Shown here one piece after another: positions 1 through 8,923 of a DNA stretch of 64,000 bases. Source of the DNA: Candidatus Zhuqueibacterota bacterium (GTDB lineage Bacteria > Zhuqueibacterota > Zhuqueibacteria > Oceanimicrobiales > Oceanimicrobiaceae). Below the pieces are notes generated by a model that was given only the letters and a program-made list of their open reading frames with translations, made no database searches and was not told the origin of the DNA. The DNA is taken from positions 1-64,000 of the forward strand of contig JAJDAF010000007.1 in the NCBI GenBank assembly GCA_029261995.1. Direction: 5' to 3'. How positions within the stretch are numbered: position 1 is the first letter of the stretch; every line of letters starts with the position of its first letter. A program made the position numbers and the translations under genes.

Positions 1-1
1 A

Positions 2-607
2 GAGAATCTCGATATTAGTCGCTTAAAAATCTACCGCAAGCAAAACCTGATGCCGTTTACCGAGAGTGTGCCGTTCTCGGATACTTATCCTGTTCTCTCG
101 AATCTTACCCTGGATTTGGGCGATGGCGCCAATTTCAGCGCGGGTACAAGTCCCAAAATTCTACTGTTTGCGACACATAGAGAAGAGCTTGTCAAAGTTA
201 GCCCGATAATCTGCTGGGATTTGTTCTATCCGACGACTGCGACCGAGGCTGTAAGGGAAGGCGCGGATTTTATAGCGGCACTTACCAATGAAAGCAGGTT
301 GGGGAATACATTAAGGGCCACCGCCTATCAATTGGAGGGGATGACCCGGCTCAGAAGTATCGAAACCAGACGCTCGATTGCCAAATGCTCGAGCACGGGA
401 TATACGCTGTTTTGTGACCCCTTTGGCAGAGTTTACGGTAAGGTTCCATGGTGGCAGCAGCAGGTTGCCACGGCTAACGTCCAGCTTTCGTCAGCCACCA
501 CCATTTTTAGCCGCTTCCCCGGCTATTTCCCGAAGGCATGCTTGATTGCAGTGGCGCTGATGGTCGTCTTTGTGCTCCGGAAAAGGTCAACTCGAGGTGT
601 CTGTTGA
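2..607 (+). CDS. lnt: Apolipoprotein N-acyltransferase, C-terminal part
   Basis: The reading frame is open from the window edge, so the N-terminal membrane domain lies outside. What remains is the end of the nitrilase-type periplasmic domain and the last membrane helix. A YRKQNLMPFTE block matches the loop before the active site in Lnt. PIICWDLFYP carries the expected catalytic cysteine, followed by a GADFIAALTNES strand, an RSIETRR segment and a DPFGR turn. A hydrophobic helix (SPF-PGYFPKACLIAVALMVVF region) and a basic tail close the protein. Lnt adds the third acyl chain to lipoproteins in the inner membrane. The usual asparagine-aspartate-alanine-tryptophan motif is replaced by NESRLG, so the copy is somewhat divergent. 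A non-Lnt nitrilase membrane protein is a less likely alternative. Confidence 0.82.
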   Translation, partial: ENLDISRLKIYRKQNLMPFTESVPFSDTYPVLSNLTLDLGDGANFSAGTSPKILLFATHREELVKVSPIICWDLFYPTTATEAVREGADFIAALTNESRLGNTLRATAYQLEGMTRLRSIETRRSIAKCSSTGYTLFCDPFGRVYGKVPWWQQQVATANVQLSSATTIFSRFPGYFPKACLIAVALMVVFVLRKRSTRGVC

Positions 608-678
608 ATGCCGGCTCCTCATGATTCCTATGAACATAGATAAAAAAATAATTAACCATTAACCCATCAGGAGGTAAT

Positions 679-2676
679 GTGTTTAAACAGAATACTATGA
701 AGCGTGTTTTATTACTTGGAGTGATAGCCGTGTTTTGGCTGAGTATACCGACTGCGGTTCTTGCAGGGGGGGGGCAAACCTGCACGGAACCCAATTGCGG
801 TAGCGGAGGATATGGTATTCCGGCGAAGCTACTTCAAAAATTGCAGGTTAATCATGGTTTGACCACGCCGAAAGGCCTCAGAAATCCGGCCTTGCTAAAC
901 CTGGAGCCGGGCTCAGCTCCGCCTGAAATCCTTTTCAACTCCGCTTTCAAGATCGGCGGTTCCGCTGTAACCCAGATTGGCGGTACTGCGGTTGACTCCG
1001 ATGGTAACTTCTATGTCAGCGGTGGTTTTACCGGCACCATCACATTTGGCGCTGAATCTCTGACAAGCAGCAAAGGTTATGATTTCTACCTGGCCAAATA
1101 TGACCGCACCGGCACTTTTCTTTGGGCGCGGGCAGCACAGGGCATGCTGGCGCTTGCGGATCAACTCGCCATTGAAGGTGGCATTGCTATCACGGTAGAC
1201 AAGGCCGGTGACTGCTATGTCGGTGGCGCCTTTGTTAACTCCATGTTTTTTCTGGATCGTACGGGCAATATCGTTACAGAGCTAACGGATGGTCGCAATG
1301 ACGATACAATCAATTTTGAGATGTTCATCGCCAAATACAGTTCCTCCGGTGCACTGCTGTGGGCGCGTGGCGGCAACAGCGGCGGCAGCGGTGGAGTGGA
1401 TTTTCTGGGTACGGATGTCAATGTTGTCACCAGTCTGGTTTTGGATAGTGAAGATTATCCGTACATCGGTGGCAGATATTCCGGTAGTGATTTTCTGGGA
1501 GAATCAGTGCGTCCACAGGGGAAGAGTGATTTTTTTATAGCGTCACTCGAAAAAGATACCGGCAATCCCTTCTGGGTACGCCTGGTTGGTACACCCGAGG
1601 ATGACGCGGCGTTGTCGCTCTCCGTTGACAGTCTGGGCTTTATCAACGCCCTCGGATCAATCGGTGAAGGCGAACTCGCTTTACCTGACACGACCGGGAT
1701 CTATACTAATGATATCGGTTCTTCCGACACCTTTGTCATGAGTTGGGACGTCAACGGCGAATGGTACTTTATCAGTCTCATCGGCGGTGGTGAGATAGTT
1801 ACCGGTAATGACGTCGCCAGCGACCCGGAAGGCAATATCTACGTCACCGGACATTTCTCCGGCACAGCCAGCTTTGTAAACTCAGACATTACCCTGACGG
1901 CAAATGGCGATTTTGTAGATGGCTACATTGTTAAATACGATCTTAACGGTAATACTTTATGGGCCAGACGCTTCGGCGGCGAATTCTTTGCAAAGGGCAG
2001 CCGGATTGTGGTGGACGAGAGCGGCAACAGCTATGTTGTCGGCCTTTTCGCTGAAACGGTAGCGTTTGCTGAAGAGAGCGGAAATCCCGTTGTCCTGACC
2101 GCCAACGCTCTTACTGACATGTTCATCGTCAAGTACGATACCGACGGCAATTTTGAATGGGTCAAGCAAATAGACGGCAGCGGCACCGAGAGCCTTGACC
2201 TGATCGCCAGCGAGCAAGTCCCGGTTGGAACAAACCCGGTACAGTTGCTTTACAACAGCGGCGAATTGCTCATCAGCGGTGATTTCAACGACATGCTCTT
2301 CCTGGATGACTTAGAACTGGATTCCGGTGAGAACAGCCGCTCTGGCTTTGTTGCGACCATAGACCTTTCCGGCACGACGACGTCCGTTGCGGCAGGACCA
2401 TCCTCCGTCACCACCGACTTCTCCCTGGCGCAGAACTTCCCAAACCCGTTCAATCCTGCCACGACATTGAAGTTTACACTAGCGCGGGAAGAGCATGTGG
2501 CCATCGACATCTTCAATTCTCTCGGACAAAGAATCGAGACGCTGGTGAACACCAAGCTTGCACATGGCAGCCATGAAGTGGTATGGGACGCCTCCGGGCA
2601 GCCGTCCGGCTCTTATTTCTACACGCTTCAGGCTGGTCAATTCATTGAAACGAAAAAGATGGTTTTTGTGAAGTAA
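679..2676 (+). CDS. Secreted SBBP-type beta-propeller protein with T9SS sorting domain (copy 1)
   Basis: The protein has 665 residues. A signal peptide follows a GTG start that sits 4 bases after a strong AGGAGG; an ATG seven codons in (697) is the alternative. The body is made of repeated blades of the form YVSGGFTG / FLAKYD / LWARGG, as in SBBP-repeat propellers. The C-terminal ~75 residues form a type-A sorting domain: an FPNPFNPATTL motif, a VAIDIFNSLGQ strand and a closing KKMVFVK. Such domains are cleaved during export by the type IX secretion system, so the protein should be secreted or surface-anchored. The next gene is a close paralogue, so this is a tandem duplication. Ligand or substrate is unknown. 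Confidence 0.88.
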   Translation: MFKQNTMKRVLLLGVIAVFWLSIPTAVLAGGGQTCTEPNCGSGGYGIPAKLLQKLQVNHGLTTPKGLRNPALLNLEPGSAPPEILFNSAFKIGGSAVTQIGGTAVDSDGNFYVSGGFTGTITFGAESLTSSKGYDFYLAKYDRTGTFLWARAAQGMLALADQLAIEGGIAITVDKAGDCYVGGAFVNSMFFLDRTGNIVTELTDGRNDDTINFEMFIAKYSSSGALLWARGGNSGGSGGVDFLGTDVNVVTSLVLDSEDYPYIGGRYSGSDFLGESVRPQGKSDFFIASLEKDTGNPFWVRLVGTPEDDAALSLSVDSLGFINALGSIGEGELALPDTTGIYTNDIGSSDTFVMSWDVNGEWYFISLIGGGEIVTGNDVASDPEGNIYVTGHFSGTASFVNSDITLTANGDFVDGYIVKYDLNGNTLWARRFGGEFFAKGSRIVVDESGNSYVVGLFAETVAFAEESGNPVVLTANALTDMFIVKYDTDGNFEWVKQIDGSGTESLDLIASEQVPVGTNPVQLLYNSGELLISGDFNDMLFLDDLELDSGENSRSGFVATIDLSGTTTSVAAGPSSVTTDFSLAQNFPNPFNPATTLKFTLAREEHVAIDIFNSLGQRIETLVNTKLAHGSHEVVWDASGQPSGSYFYTLQAGQFIETKKMVFVK

Positions 2677-2800
2677 ATGCCGGTGTCAGGGGACAGAAAA
2701 ATAGCAAGGCGCGAGGCTCCGAAAACAGATATCTGCTACGGAGAAGAGGCTATGATTCATCCCACTCAAAGAAATACCCATTAAACCAAGTGGAGTAAAT

Positions 2801-4801
2801 ATGCATAAACCCAAGACTTTCATCTTGCTTGCAGTGATGATCATGCTACCATTCTGTAACCCGGCCCTGCTTCAAGCTGGTTCTAGTGGTGGCCAAGTTA
2901 GCCCTCATCCATCGGCACTTAATAAACAACTTCACGCTTCTCTAAACTCCCTGAGAAGAACACAGGCTTCTGAAGGCTTGACCATGCCGCGAGGCCTCAG
3001 GAATCCGGCCTTGCTCAACCTGGGGCCAGGTTCGGCTCCGCCTGAAATCGGGTTTAACTCCGCCTTCCGGATTGGCGGCGCCGGGGTTACTCAGATTGGC
3101 GCTACCGCTGTTGACGCGGACGGCAACTTTTTTGTTACCGGTGGCTTTACCGGCACCATCGATTTTGGTGGTGCGACTCTATCGGGCAGCAACGGTTACG
3201 ATTTCTTTCTGGCGAAGCTTGACCCAAACGGCAACTTCATTTGGGCACGTGCCGCCCAAGGTGTGCAGAGACTTTCTGATAACCTCGCCATTGAGGGTGG
3301 CATCGCCATCACAGTGGATGGTGCCGGCGACTGCTATGTTGGCGGCGCCTTTGTTGACTCCCTGTCTTTTCTGGACGCTGCGGGAAATATTGTCTCTGAG
3401 TTGACGGATGGTCATACTGACGATAATATCAATTTCGAGATGTTCATTGCCAAATACAGTGCGACCGGTAGTCTGCTATGGGCGCGCGGCGGTAATAGTG
3501 GCAGCAGCGGCGCATCAGCTAACCTGGGCGCCGGCATAAACGCGGTCACCAGCCTGATTCTGGACAGCGAAGACTATCCATATATCGGCGGCAGGTTTTC
3601 CGGCAATGATTTTCTAGGTGAGACAGTCAGTCCACAGGGAGCAAGTGATTTTATTCTTGCGTCCCTGGAGAAGGATACGGGTGATCCCATCTGGGTCAGG
3701 ATGGTCGGTACACCTGACAATGACGGTGTTTTGTCGCTCTCGGTTGACAGTCTCGGTTTTATCAATGTCCTTGGGTATATCGGCCAGGGCGAACTTGTCT
3801 TTCCTGACTTTTCCGAAACGTATCTAAACGACACCGGGTTTACGGATACCTTTGTCATGAGTTATGACGTCAACGGCGAATGGTACTTTGCCAGTATCAT
3901 CGGTGGCGATGAGACCATTACCGGCAACGACGTCGCCAGCGACCCGCAGGGCAACATCTATGTCACCGGAGATTTTAGTGGTACAGCCAGCTTTGTGGGC
4001 TCAGACATAACCCTGACAGCAACCGGGCCTGGCGATGGCTACATCGTCAAATACGATCTCAACGGCAATGCTTTATGGGCGAGACGCTTCGGCGACCAGG
4101 CCAATGCAAAAGGCAGCCGGATTGTGGTAGACGAGAGTGCCAACAGTTACATAATTGGCGTTTTCGCTGAAAAAGTAGTCTTCGATGAAGAGAGCGGAAA
4201 TCCCGTTACCCTGACCGCCAACGCCATGACGGACATGTTTATCGCCAAGTACGATTCCAGCGGCAACTTTGAGTGGGTCAAGCAAATAGATGGCAGCGGC
4301 ACCGAGAGCCTGGACCTGATCGAGAGCGAACAAGTCCCGGTCACGACAAATCCAATCGAGCTGCTTTACAACGGCAACAACGGCGGCGAACTCGTCCTGA
4401 GCGGTGATTTCAACGACATGCTCTTCCTGGACGAGTTCACGTTGGATGCCGGCGAGAACAGCCGCTCAGGGTTTGTTGCGACCTTAAGCCTCTCTGGCAC
4501 GACAACGGCCGTTGCGCAAGGGCCATCCAACGTGATTACAGACTTCTCCCTGGCGCAGAACTTCCCCAACCCGTTCAACCCTGCCACGACATTGAAGTTT
4601 ACAATAGCGCGGGAAGAGCATGTGGCAATCGACATCTTCAATTCTCTCGGACAAAAAGTCGAGACATTGGTTGACAGCAGGCTGGCAAGTGGCAGCCATG
4701 AAGTAGTTTGGGATGCTTCCGGGCAGGCTTCCGGCTTGTATTTCTACATGCTTAAGGCTGGTCAACGGACAGACACGAAAAGAATGCTGCTGTTGAAATA
4801 G
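2801..4801 (+). CDS. Secreted SBBP-type beta-propeller protein with T9SS sorting domain (copy 2)
   Basis: The 666-residue product is collinear with the preceding gene along nearly its whole length. The two share long identical stretches such as the RNPALLNL block, the LDSEDYPYIGGR blade and the sorting-domain core. The signal peptide and the ~40 residues after it are the most divergent part, and a few short insertions separate the copies. The start ATG lies behind an AAGTGGAG ribosome site. Export by the type IX system is inferred from the C-terminal FPNPFNP domain. The 124 bases between the copies show no clear terminator or promoter, so they may be co-transcribed. The function of the propeller is unknown. 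Confidence 0.88.
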   Translation: MHKPKTFILLAVMIMLPFCNPALLQAGSSGGQVSPHPSALNKQLHASLNSLRRTQASEGLTMPRGLRNPALLNLGPGSAPPEIGFNSAFRIGGAGVTQIGATAVDADGNFFVTGGFTGTIDFGGATLSGSNGYDFFLAKLDPNGNFIWARAAQGVQRLSDNLAIEGGIAITVDGAGDCYVGGAFVDSLSFLDAAGNIVSELTDGHTDDNINFEMFIAKYSATGSLLWARGGNSGSSGASANLGAGINAVTSLILDSEDYPYIGGRFSGNDFLGETVSPQGASDFILASLEKDTGDPIWVRMVGTPDNDGVLSLSVDSLGFINVLGYIGQGELVFPDFSETYLNDTGFTDTFVMSYDVNGEWYFASIIGGDETITGNDVASDPQGNIYVTGDFSGTASFVGSDITLTATGPGDGYIVKYDLNGNALWARRFGDQANAKGSRIVVDESANSYIIGVFAEKVVFDEESGNPVTLTANAMTDMFIAKYDSSGNFEWVKQIDGSGTESLDLIESEQVPVTTNPIELLYNGNNGGELVLSGDFNDMLFLDEFTLDAGENSRSGFVATLSLSGTTTAVAQGPSNVITDFSLAQNFPNPFNPATTLKFTIAREEHVAIDIFNSLGQKVETLVDSRLASGSHEVVWDASGQASGLYFYMLKAGQRTDTKRMLLLK

Positions 4802-4863
4802 TACCTGGGGCGGGGGGCGATAGGCGCGGAGGCGCCTGGTTGTGCCACGCCCCGGTGTCTTCC

Positions 4864-4973
4864 CGCCCTGAAATAAGCGAACTCTGACAGGGATTGAGGT
4901 TGACCGTTTCAGGCATAAAAAATGGTCGAAACCCTGTCAAAGTTTTGTTCGGAAAATTAGAACGTGACACTAG
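4864..4973 (-). repeat. MITE-like palindromic element, left copy (truncated)
   Basis: About 105 bases match, in reverse orientation, the element at 7229-7351. Shared blocks are AATAAGCGAACTCTGACAGG, CAGGCATAAAAA, GGTCGAAACCCTGTCA and AGTTTTGTTCGGAA. Each copy holds its own inverted repeat (CTCTGACAGGG against CCCTGTCA), so the transcript could fold. This copy keeps the CACTAG end but lacks the opposite terminal inverted repeat seen in the right copy. Confidence 0.75.
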
Positions 4974-5045
4974 CCCGGCCGGGCAACGGTTGCCTGGCCG
5001 GCTCTGAGCGATTTGCCGGATTCAACGATAAACGTCATCCAGTCT

Positions 5046-5864
5046 TCAATCTCGTTGAGTTTCCAACAATCCTTCTTGCCACAGCAGGCTTTCCAGATTT
5101 GATATGGTTTCATCGAGTTCATCTAGTAAGCGTTGATCTGGATTCCCGAGGGCTCGGAGCAACGTTCGGATGTTCTTCTCAAACGACTTGGGCAGTTTTT
5201 GGCCTTGCGCGCGGGCGGTAACGAGCAGCCGTTTTTCTCCCGGATGGGGCACTTCATTGATCGCAAACAGAATGTCAAAGTAGCTGGCCAGAAATTCGGT
5301 CAGGCGGTGGTTGAGGCTGATGACATCGCCGCGCAGGAGTGCCGTTTTGATTTGTCCGTAATAAGCCGGACGCTGCGCCTTGAGCAGGGAGAAATTCTTC
5401 CGGATGATGTTGTGCTGCAAAGCGGCGGGGAAAGGGACTGCATACTTTTGTTGTAACGCCTGAGCCCGCCCTTGCCGGTCAAAAATTATTTTGGCCTGCA
5501 GCAGATTGGCCCATAAACAAGTGGAGTAGCCCAGGCTGGCCTGGTGGCCAAACACAACGCGGTCGAGGCTCTGGTCCAGCCAATCCAGGCTGCGGTAAAT
5601 CAAATCGATCGCAATGCCGTTGTTGAGGATACCGTCATCTTCGGTTTCCCAAAACTGATTGTTGAACTCCATGCATGTGCAGGTTTTATCGGTGATGGCT
5701 TTGCGTCTGTTGACCGGGAGCTGCCGATTCAAGTAGACATAAACATCATAATCCGAGTGCTCGTCCTGCATGCCGCTTACTTTGGAGCCGGCAAGCAATA
5801 TGGCGTCTACTTCCGGACAGGCCGCCAGGCCCTGCACCAGTTCATCGAAAACCGGATCGTTCAT
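5046..5864 (-). CDS. Nucleotidyltransferase-fold protein (DUF4037-like)
   Basis: This 272-residue protein begins with a DNA-polymerase-beta-type nucleotidyltransferase core. LLAGSKVSG at residues 23-31 is the G-S motif, and SDYDVYVY follows with the metal-binding aspartates D38 and D40. A third acidic strand, AIDLIYRSLDW, fits the family. The C-terminal half is helical, as in DUF4037-type proteins, whose substrates are mostly unknown. The gene stands alone on the minus strand beside the small membrane-protein gene. Both lie between the inverted copies of the palindromic element, so they may have been moved or inverted together. Aminoglycoside-type or tRNA-type activity cannot be told apart here. 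Confidence 0.7.
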   Translation of the reverse strand: MNDPVFDELVQGLAACPEVDAILLAGSKVSGMQDEHSDYDVYVYLNRQLPVNRRKAITDKTCTCMEFNNQFWETEDDGILNNGIAIDLIYRSLDWLDQSLDRVVFGHQASLGYSTCLWANLLQAKIIFDRQGRAQALQQKYAVPFPAALQHNIIRKNFSLLKAQRPAYYGQIKTALLRGDVISLNHRLTEFLASYFDILFAINEVPHPGEKRLLVTARAQGQKLPKSFEKNIRTLLRALGNPDQRLLDELDETISNLESLLWQEGLLETQRD

Positions 5865-5898
5865 ATCAGATGAAACTTCCTTTCAGAAAGCGAATGCG

Positions 5899-6315
5899 CT
5901 AGGTGTTTATCAACACCGCGGCCCCCACAAAACACACTGTGGAGATCAAAATACCAATGAAAGGGACCCGAAACCAATATCTTCTGGCCAGGCCGAGGTA
6001 GGATAGCCCGACCACCACAGGCAGAATGGAGAACCAGGCCGTTTCACGAATAACTTCCATGTGCGTCATACTCAACGGCACATAGAATGCCGTTACCAAC
6101 AGGGCTCCCAGGCTATGGCTGGCATTAAAACCAATCCAGGCGTCCCACATGGTGGTTTCTTTAGCCAGAACTGGTGACGTATGCTTCATCCCTTTCGTGA
6201 CCGCTTCGTCGAAAGCATTGAATTTATTTGAAAAAAACGTGTACACCAAATGAATAGCACCCAAGGCCCCCAGGATGGTGGCCCCCACAATTAGTAGAAT
6301 TTGTTCAATCACCAT
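5899..6315 (-). CDS. Small four-helix membrane protein (LIC_13387-like)
   Basis: The 138-residue protein has four hydrophobic segments: residues ~4-26, ~63-82, ~92-108 and ~116-136. Conserved-looking polar positions in between include GAIHLVYTFF and a WIGFNASHSLG stretch. The layout and the latter motif resemble the uncharacterised LIC_13387 family of small inner-membrane proteins. The ATG follows a GAGGGA ribosome site. No function is known. It lies 34 bases upstream of the nucleotidyltransferase gene on the same strand, so the two may form an operon. Confidence 0.65.
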   Translation of the reverse strand: MVIEQILLIVGATILGALGAIHLVYTFFSNKFNAFDEAVTKGMKHTSPVLAKETTMWDAWIGFNASHSLGALLVTAFYVPLSMTHMEVIRETAWFSILPVVVGLSYLGLARRYWFRVPFIGILISTVCFVGAAVLINT

Positions 6316-6527
6316 GGTATCCCTCTTTCAAATGAACCTTGTAGCCACACCGTCAATTCACTCAGTGCCGTCGAAGACACGCGATAAGGCTCATCATTCG
6401 CCCTGCTCGTCTTTGAGTTTCGTTCGATAACGCTAGTTCCATCGCCCGGAAGGTTGTCATCTTTCTATTGACTTGCAACAAGAAAGTCGCTAGTATGCGG
6501 CTCACTTTTTAACCTGTGAGGAGAAAC

Positions 6528-7232
6528 ATGAATCTAAACGAAACCAGAGCGCTGGTGACCGGCGGCAGTCTCGGCATCGGCAAAGCGATCGCTCAGAAAT
6601 TGACGGCCGCGGGCGCCCGCGTCATGATTACCGGCCGTGACGCAAACCGGGTGGAACAGGCTGCGGCAGAGGTTGGCGCACTACCGGTGACGGCGGATGT
6701 CACCAATCCCGAAGACCGCGACCGGACTTTCGCGGAGATTAAGAAAAAGCTCGGCGGTTTGGATGTCCTGGTCAACAACGCCGGCATCGGTGAGTTTGCT
6801 CCGCTGTCCGGGATTAGCGAAGCTCAGTTTCAGTCCGTGTTTGCCACCAATGTTTTCGCCGTGGCCTTGATGACGCAGCAGGCGGTTGAGCTGTTCCGCA
6901 AGCAGAATCGCGGCAATATCGTCACCGTTGCCTCCACGGCGGCACTGAAAGGCTTTGAAAGCGGGACGGTCTACGCGGCTTCGAAGTTCGCCTTGCGCGG
7001 CATGACGCAATGCTGGCAGGCAGAGCTGCGGAAACACAATATTCGCGTTATGGAAATCAACCCGAGTGAGGTCACAACCGCTTTCAACAACCCGGGTCGT
7101 GAAGAGCGGAGCGAGCAAGCCAACAAACTCCGTGGCGATGAGATCGCCCATGCGGTAAAGGCGATGCTCGAAATGGATGACCGCGGCATGATTCCCGAAT
7201 TGACCGTGTGGGCCACCAATCCGTGGAGCTAG
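6528..7232 (+). CDS. SDR-family NAD(P)-dependent oxidoreductase
   Basis: A classical short-chain dehydrogenase of 234 residues. The TGGSLGIG cofactor loop is at residues 11-18, NNAG at 83-86, the catalytic serine near 136, and the YxxxK pair is Y149 and K153 (YAASK). The ATG at 6528 is preferred over a GTG 12 bases earlier because an AGGAG lies 4 bases upstream of it. A basic residue in the cofactor loop after the second strand (TGRDANR) suggests NADP(H). The substrate is unknown; the FabG-like length and LVNNAG/VYAASKFAL stretches fit 3-oxoacyl reductases and sepiapterin-type enzymes alike. The stop codon lies inside the terminal repeat of the element at 7229-7351. Confidence 0.88.
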   Translation: MNLNETRALVTGGSLGIGKAIAQKLTAAGARVMITGRDANRVEQAAAEVGALPVTADVTNPEDRDRTFAEIKKKLGGLDVLVNNAGIGEFAPLSGISEAQFQSVFATNVFAVALMTQQAVELFRKQNRGNIVTVASTAALKGFESGTVYAASKFALRGMTQCWQAELRKHNIRVMEINPSEVTTAFNNPGREERSEQANKLRGDEIAHAVKAMLEMDDRGMIPELTVWATNPWS

Positions 7233-7351
7233 TGTCACGATTTCTAATCTTCCGAACAAAACTCTGACAGGGTTTCGACCCTCTTTTTATGCCTGATACG
7301 GTTAACATCAAACCCTGTCAGAGTTCGCTTATTTGGAAATCATCACACTAG
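7229..7351 (+). mobile_element. MITE-like palindromic element, right copy (complete)
   Basis: This 123-bp unit is bounded by imperfect terminal inverted repeats: CTAGTGTCACGATTTC on the left, and CTAGTGTGATGATTTCC as the reverse complement of the right end. Inside is a second inverted repeat, CTCTGACAGGGTTT against AAACCCTGTCAGAG. It matches the copy at 4864-4973 in opposite orientation. It encodes nothing. The left CTAG supplies the stop codon of the upstream SDR gene. A non-autonomous transposon relic or a mobile palindromic repeat family would both fit. Confidence 0.65.
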
Positions 7352-7375
7352 TTCGGCAGTTCGGATGCCCGATCG

Positions 7376-8638
7376 TCAGAACCTGACCGGCTCGCCGGTC
7401 AGAGCTTCCGTCGATCGCGCCACGCGATTTTTCAGCGCCAGCCAGACGATGCTTGCCAAAATGATGGCCAGCAGGGGCAGAACCCCAAGATTCACCGCAC
7501 GCCAGCCGAAATGATGCTGCAGACCGCCCGCCGACAGGGCTGCCAGGGCGATAGTGGTGAACACCGCAAAATCGTTTGCTGCCTGAGTTCTGGCGCGCTC
7601 ACTGGGCCGATAGGTCTCGGTGAGCAGCGTAGTGGCTCCGATGAACAGAAAATTCCAACTGATGCCGAGACACACCAGGGCAGTCCAAAAGTGCGCCACG
7701 CTACTGCCGACCAGATTGGTTGCCACGCATGCCAGCCCCAGCAACCCGCCTGCGAACATCATCTTCAGCCTGCCGAATCTCAGCAACAGGTGACCAGTCA
7801 CGAAAGACGGCGCAAACATCCCAAGAATGTGCCACTGGATGACAAAGGAAGTGTCCTCAAATGGATGGGAATGATGCTGCATGGCCAGTGGCGTGGCGGT
7901 CATTACCAGAGACATGACCCCGTAGCCAAGGGTGCCGCAGACCAGGGCCACGATGAATTGAGGCTGTGCGGCAATCTCGCGCAATGGCCTCGGCGCAGCA
8001 CTTGAGTCGCTGGCAACTTGCGTAGCGGTGGTGGGTAGCTCGAGCGCCGAAAGGGTCGCCAGAGAGAGAATGTAGAACCCAACCAAGGAAGCGTAGCAGC
8101 CGGCGAATGGAGCACTCGCAATCAATGACTTTGTCAGGTTTGCCATATTGGGGCCGACAACAGCGGCAACCACGCCACCTGCCAGGATGTACGACACGGC
8201 CCGGCTCTTGTGTGTTTCATCGACTGCGTCAGCCGCGGCGAAACGGTAGTAGCTTCCGAAACCATTGAATACTCCGACCAGCACACCTCCGGCTACAAAC
8301 AGCCAGAAATGGCCGTGCAAAATCGCTACGCAGGCCAGCCCGCCGCCTGCCATTCCGAACAACGTTGCCAGCATAAATCCGCGCTTGCGGCCAATCTGCT
8401 CCATCAGCAGGGCCGCTGGAATGGTTGTCAGCATGCTGGCGACAAACTGGGCGGCGAGCGGCAAGGTGGCCATCACCGGAGCGGGCGCAAGTGCCATGCC
8501 GACCAGAGCGACCACTGAAACCAGCATTGAGTTTGCGCTCATCATCAAGGTTTGGCAAACAGCGAGCAGGGGGATATTACGCACGAAAGGCGTCATCGGG
8601 GGTCGGGTTTTTCTGTCGATCCGCTCAGATGAAGTCAT
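7376..8638 (-). CDS. Major facilitator superfamily transporter
   Basis: About 420 residues with some twelve hydrophobic segments in two halves joined by a polar loop (TTATQVASDSSAAPRPLRE, around residues 200-220). A GRKRGFMLATLFG segment after the second helix is the MFS loop-2/3 signature (LMEQIGRKRG). A second copy, LLRFGRLKMM, sits at the equivalent place in the C-terminal half. The family exports or imports small solutes by proton coupling; the substrate cannot be read from the sequence. No ribosome site is convincing. The ATG at 8638 was taken, with a GTG at 8659 and an ATG at 8596 as alternatives. The gene is divergent from the kinase gene and separated from it by a promoter region. Confidence 0.82.
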   Translation of the reverse strand: MTSSERIDRKTRPPMTPFVRNIPLLAVCQTLMMSANSMLVSVVALVGMALAPAPVMATLPLAAQFVASMLTTIPAALLMEQIGRKRGFMLATLFGMAGGGLACVAILHGHFWLFVAGGVLVGVFNGFGSYYRFAAADAVDETHKSRAVSYILAGGVVAAVVGPNMANLTKSLIASAPFAGCYASLVGFYILSLATLSALELPTTATQVASDSSAAPRPLREIAAQPQFIVALVCGTLGYGVMSLVMTATPLAMQHHSHPFEDTSFVIQWHILGMFAPSFVTGHLLLRFGRLKMMFAGGLLGLACVATNLVGSSVAHFWTALVCLGISWNFLFIGATTLLTETYRPSERARTQAANDFAVFTTIALAALSAGGLQHHFGWRAVNLGVLPLLAIILASIVWLALKNRVARSTEALTGEPVRF

Positions 8639-8802
8639 CGGCCAATATATAACTCGCACAAGTCAGATGACAGTTCTTTGGGAATATCTACTCAAATTCT
8701 CGCCCGGTTGGGACGGGCGTGATCTGGCAGTGGCTCGGTAGAATGACGACATTCCGCCGGGTGTGACTGCCCCGCCCACCGATGCTTGCTCATCATTTTT
8801 TC

Positions 8803-8831
8803 TTGACTTTACAGACCGTAGGTTGTATTAT
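8803..8831 (+). promoter_or_regulatory. Sigma-70-type promoter for the kinase gene
   Basis: A TTGACT -35 box and a TATTAT -10 box are separated by 17 bases, about 90 bases before the kinase start. The match is five of six at both boxes. Confidence 0.5.
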
Positions 8832-8923
8832 AACAGTTATACTAGCCTAACAATCGTTACTGAGTTGCAACAGGTCCTACCGTTTTCCAGGCTAGACCAG
8901 ACACTCGACACCAACGTGAACAT

